NCBI GenBank assembly: GCA_934667465.1
Contig: CAKUMG010000400.1
Span: forward strand, 1-6,001
Source of the DNA: an uncultured Actinoplanes sp.
GTDB lineage: Bacteria; Actinomycetota; Actinomycetes; Mycobacteriales; Micromonosporaceae
DNA length: 6,001 nucleotides
Reading direction: 5' to 3'
Position 1 is the first letter of the stretch, and each line of letters starts with the position of its first letter. The translations under genes were made by a program, and so were the position numbers. The notes beneath the pieces were generated by a model that did no database searches, was not told the DNA's origin, and worked only from the letters and a program-made list of their open reading frames with translations. Of the stretch, positions 5,348 through 6,001 are shown piece after piece.

Positions 5348-5818
5348 ATGCGCACGCAGCGGCAGATCGTCGACTACTCGCTACAGAGGCGAGCGCTGCT
5401 GCGTGACCTGCACAACGGGAAGATCGGCGCGCTCGAGGTCTGCGATGCCTCGCCCTACCTCAAAAACGCAGCTCGCTTCCATGGCGAGCCGACGGAGGAG
5501 CGGTGCCCGATCTGCCGGCGGGAGAACCTCACGCTGGTGCACTACATCTACGGCGACGAGCTCAAGCAGTCCGCCGGCCAGGCCCGGAAGCTCGCGGAGC
5601 TGCCGGTGCTGGCGATGACGCTGCGTGAGTTCCAGGTCTTCGTGGTCGAGGTGTGCCAGTCCTGCGCGTGGAACCATCTGATCGAGCAGTACCTGCTCGG
5701 CCGGGACGCGCTCAATGCCGACGAACTGGACCAGGGCGCGCCGGCTGCCGCCGCGTCCGCCTCCGGCCGCCACCGCGAGACAGGATCGTCGTCACATCGC
5801 CGGGAGGGCAGCCAGTGA
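5348..5818 (+). CDS. DUF5318-type conserved actinobacterial protein, Cys-rich
   Basis: The protein has 156 residues and is probably cytoplasmic, with no signal peptide or membrane helix. It matches in style and position the actinobacterial DUF5318 family (Rv0049 in M. tuberculosis). The conserved core runs from MRTQRQIVDYSLQRRALLRDL to about residue 122. CPIC (53-56) and CQSC (103-106) together make a likely four-cysteine zinc-binding site, with an extra C32 and the WNHLIEQYLLG helix (108-118) after the second pair. The last 30 residues are Ala/Gly/Ser/Arg-rich and probably disordered. ATG 5348 is chosen because the conserved N-terminus starts there and a -10 lies 7 bp upstream. No biochemical function is known to me. 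Its place between the padR-ino1 operon and the cell-wall synthase gene in other actinobacteria hints at an envelope-linked role, which is inference only. Confidence 0.9.
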   Translation: MRTQRQIVDYSLQRRALLRDLHNGKIGALEVCDASPYLKNAARFHGEPTEERCPICRRENLTLVHYIYGDELKQSAGQARKLAELPVLAMTLREFQVFVVEVCQSCAWNHLIEQYLLGRDALNADELDQGAPAAAASASGRHRETGSSSHRREGSQ

Positions 5819-5824
5819 TCGCCC

Positions 5825-5843
5825 TCAACGTCGTTAACGTTGA
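5825..5843. repeat. Inverted repeat, possible operator
   Basis: TCAACGT (5825-5831) and ACGTTGA (5837-5843) are exact reverse complements with a 5 bp spacer; the inner GTTAAC (5833-5838) is itself palindromic. It is AT-rich for this DNA, begins 7 bp after the DUF5318 gene stop, and overlaps a TTGACA hexamer (5840-5845). It is a candidate protein-binding site for control of the next gene. Confidence 0.4.
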
Positions 5844-5906
5844 CACGATCCGGACCGATACGGGCATCCAGCGCCGCGATCGGTCATTCTTGACATCCGA
5901 CAGGGC

Positions 5907-5924
5907 GGCTGCGCGGTCGCAGCC
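5907..5924 (+). terminator. Hairpin downstream of the DUF5318 gene
   Basis: GGCTGCG (5907-5913) and CGCAGCC (5918-5924) form a perfect 7 bp stem with a CGGT loop, 88 bp past the stop of the DUF5318 gene. No T-run follows, so termination is possible but not assured; it might instead be a leader structure of the next gene. Confidence 0.35.
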
Positions 5925-6001
5925 CCGAACGTCCGCTCGTGGCCCCGTGCCGGTGAGCCCCTCCAGGGTTTGCCGGGCGAGCCACCGCGACCGGTTAGGT
6001 G

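Larger units (their letters stand above)
5819..6001. other. Apparent intergenic or leader region before the next gene
   Basis: No convincing gene is visible. A plus-strand frame opens with GTG at 5815, overlapping the stop of the previous gene, after GGGAGGG, and stays open to the right edge (62 codons). However, its third positions are clearly less GC-rich than in the neighbouring genes, it uses rare codons such as TTA, ACA and TCA, and the peptide resembles nothing I know. The region holds an inverted repeat (5825-5843) and a hairpin (5907-5924). TTGACA occurs at 5840-5845 and 5890-5895, but neither is followed by a -10 at the right distance. In other actinobacteria a class A penicillin-binding protein gene follows. 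Confidence 0.5.

Noticed and set aside
5840..5895. TTGACA hexamers at 5840 and 5890 as promoters
   Set aside because: No TANNNT-like -10 at 16-19 bp downstream of either.
5970..6001. Promoter TTGCCG ... TAGGTG at the right edge
   Set aside because: The spacer would be 20 bp, too long, and the window ends before the context can be judged.

Overview
The window is very GC-rich DNA with strong G/C bias at third codon positions. It comes from an actinobacterium. The best guess is a member of the Micromonosporaceae or a close relative, judged from gene order and protein style; no rRNA or other marker gene is present to prove it. I found no mobile element, tRNA, rRNA or CRISPR array. Most of the window is conserved chromosomal housekeeping sequence.

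Layout from left to right. Two minus-strand genes: the N-terminal tail of a protein that runs off the left edge (1-219; by position possibly MurJ, but unproven) and an uncharacterised soluble 299-residue protein (304-1203). Divergent from these, across only 49 bp, is the tRNA CCA-adding enzyme cca (1253-2683). An O6-alkylguanine-DNA alkyltransferase, ogt (2786-3244), follows. A short tandem repeat lies on each side of ogt: a 15-16 bp repeat carrying TGTCG upstream, and a 30 bp repeat downstream. A terminator hairpin (3456-3486) separates ogt from the converging operon padR-ino1 (minus strand, 5192-3502), which encodes a PadR-type repressor and inositol-3-phosphate synthase. A 155 bp divergent control region separates padR from a DUF5318-type small Cys-rich protein (5348-5818). 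The last 183 bp hold hairpins and inverted repeats but no convincing gene; a penicillin-binding protein gene would be expected beyond the right edge by analogy with other actinobacteria.

The order ino1 - padR - (divergent) DUF5318 matches the Rv0046c-Rv0047c-Rv0049 neighbourhood of Mycobacterium tuberculosis. The cca/pcnA region is also origin-proximal there, but on the other side of oriC. Here the two blocks are adjacent.

The most interesting content is regulatory. (1) ogt has a near-consensus RecA-independent DNA-damage promoter (PafBC / RecA-NDp type: TTGTCG, correct spacing, -10) that would start transcription at the ATG itself. It is preceded by tandem copies of the same TGTCG core. (2) padR has a TTGCCA-17 bp-TACGGT promoter whose start point lies inside a perfect 12+1+12 bp inverted repeat containing ATGTATCG/CGATACAT, a strong candidate for an autoregulatory PadR operator controlling inositol (hence mycothiol and phosphatidylinositol) supply. 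(3) Three plus-strand genes (cca, ogt, DUF5318) have a -10 element 7-9 bp before the ATG and no Shine-Dalgarno sequence, suggesting leaderless mRNAs, whereas padR and ino1 have strong Shine-Dalgarno sequences.
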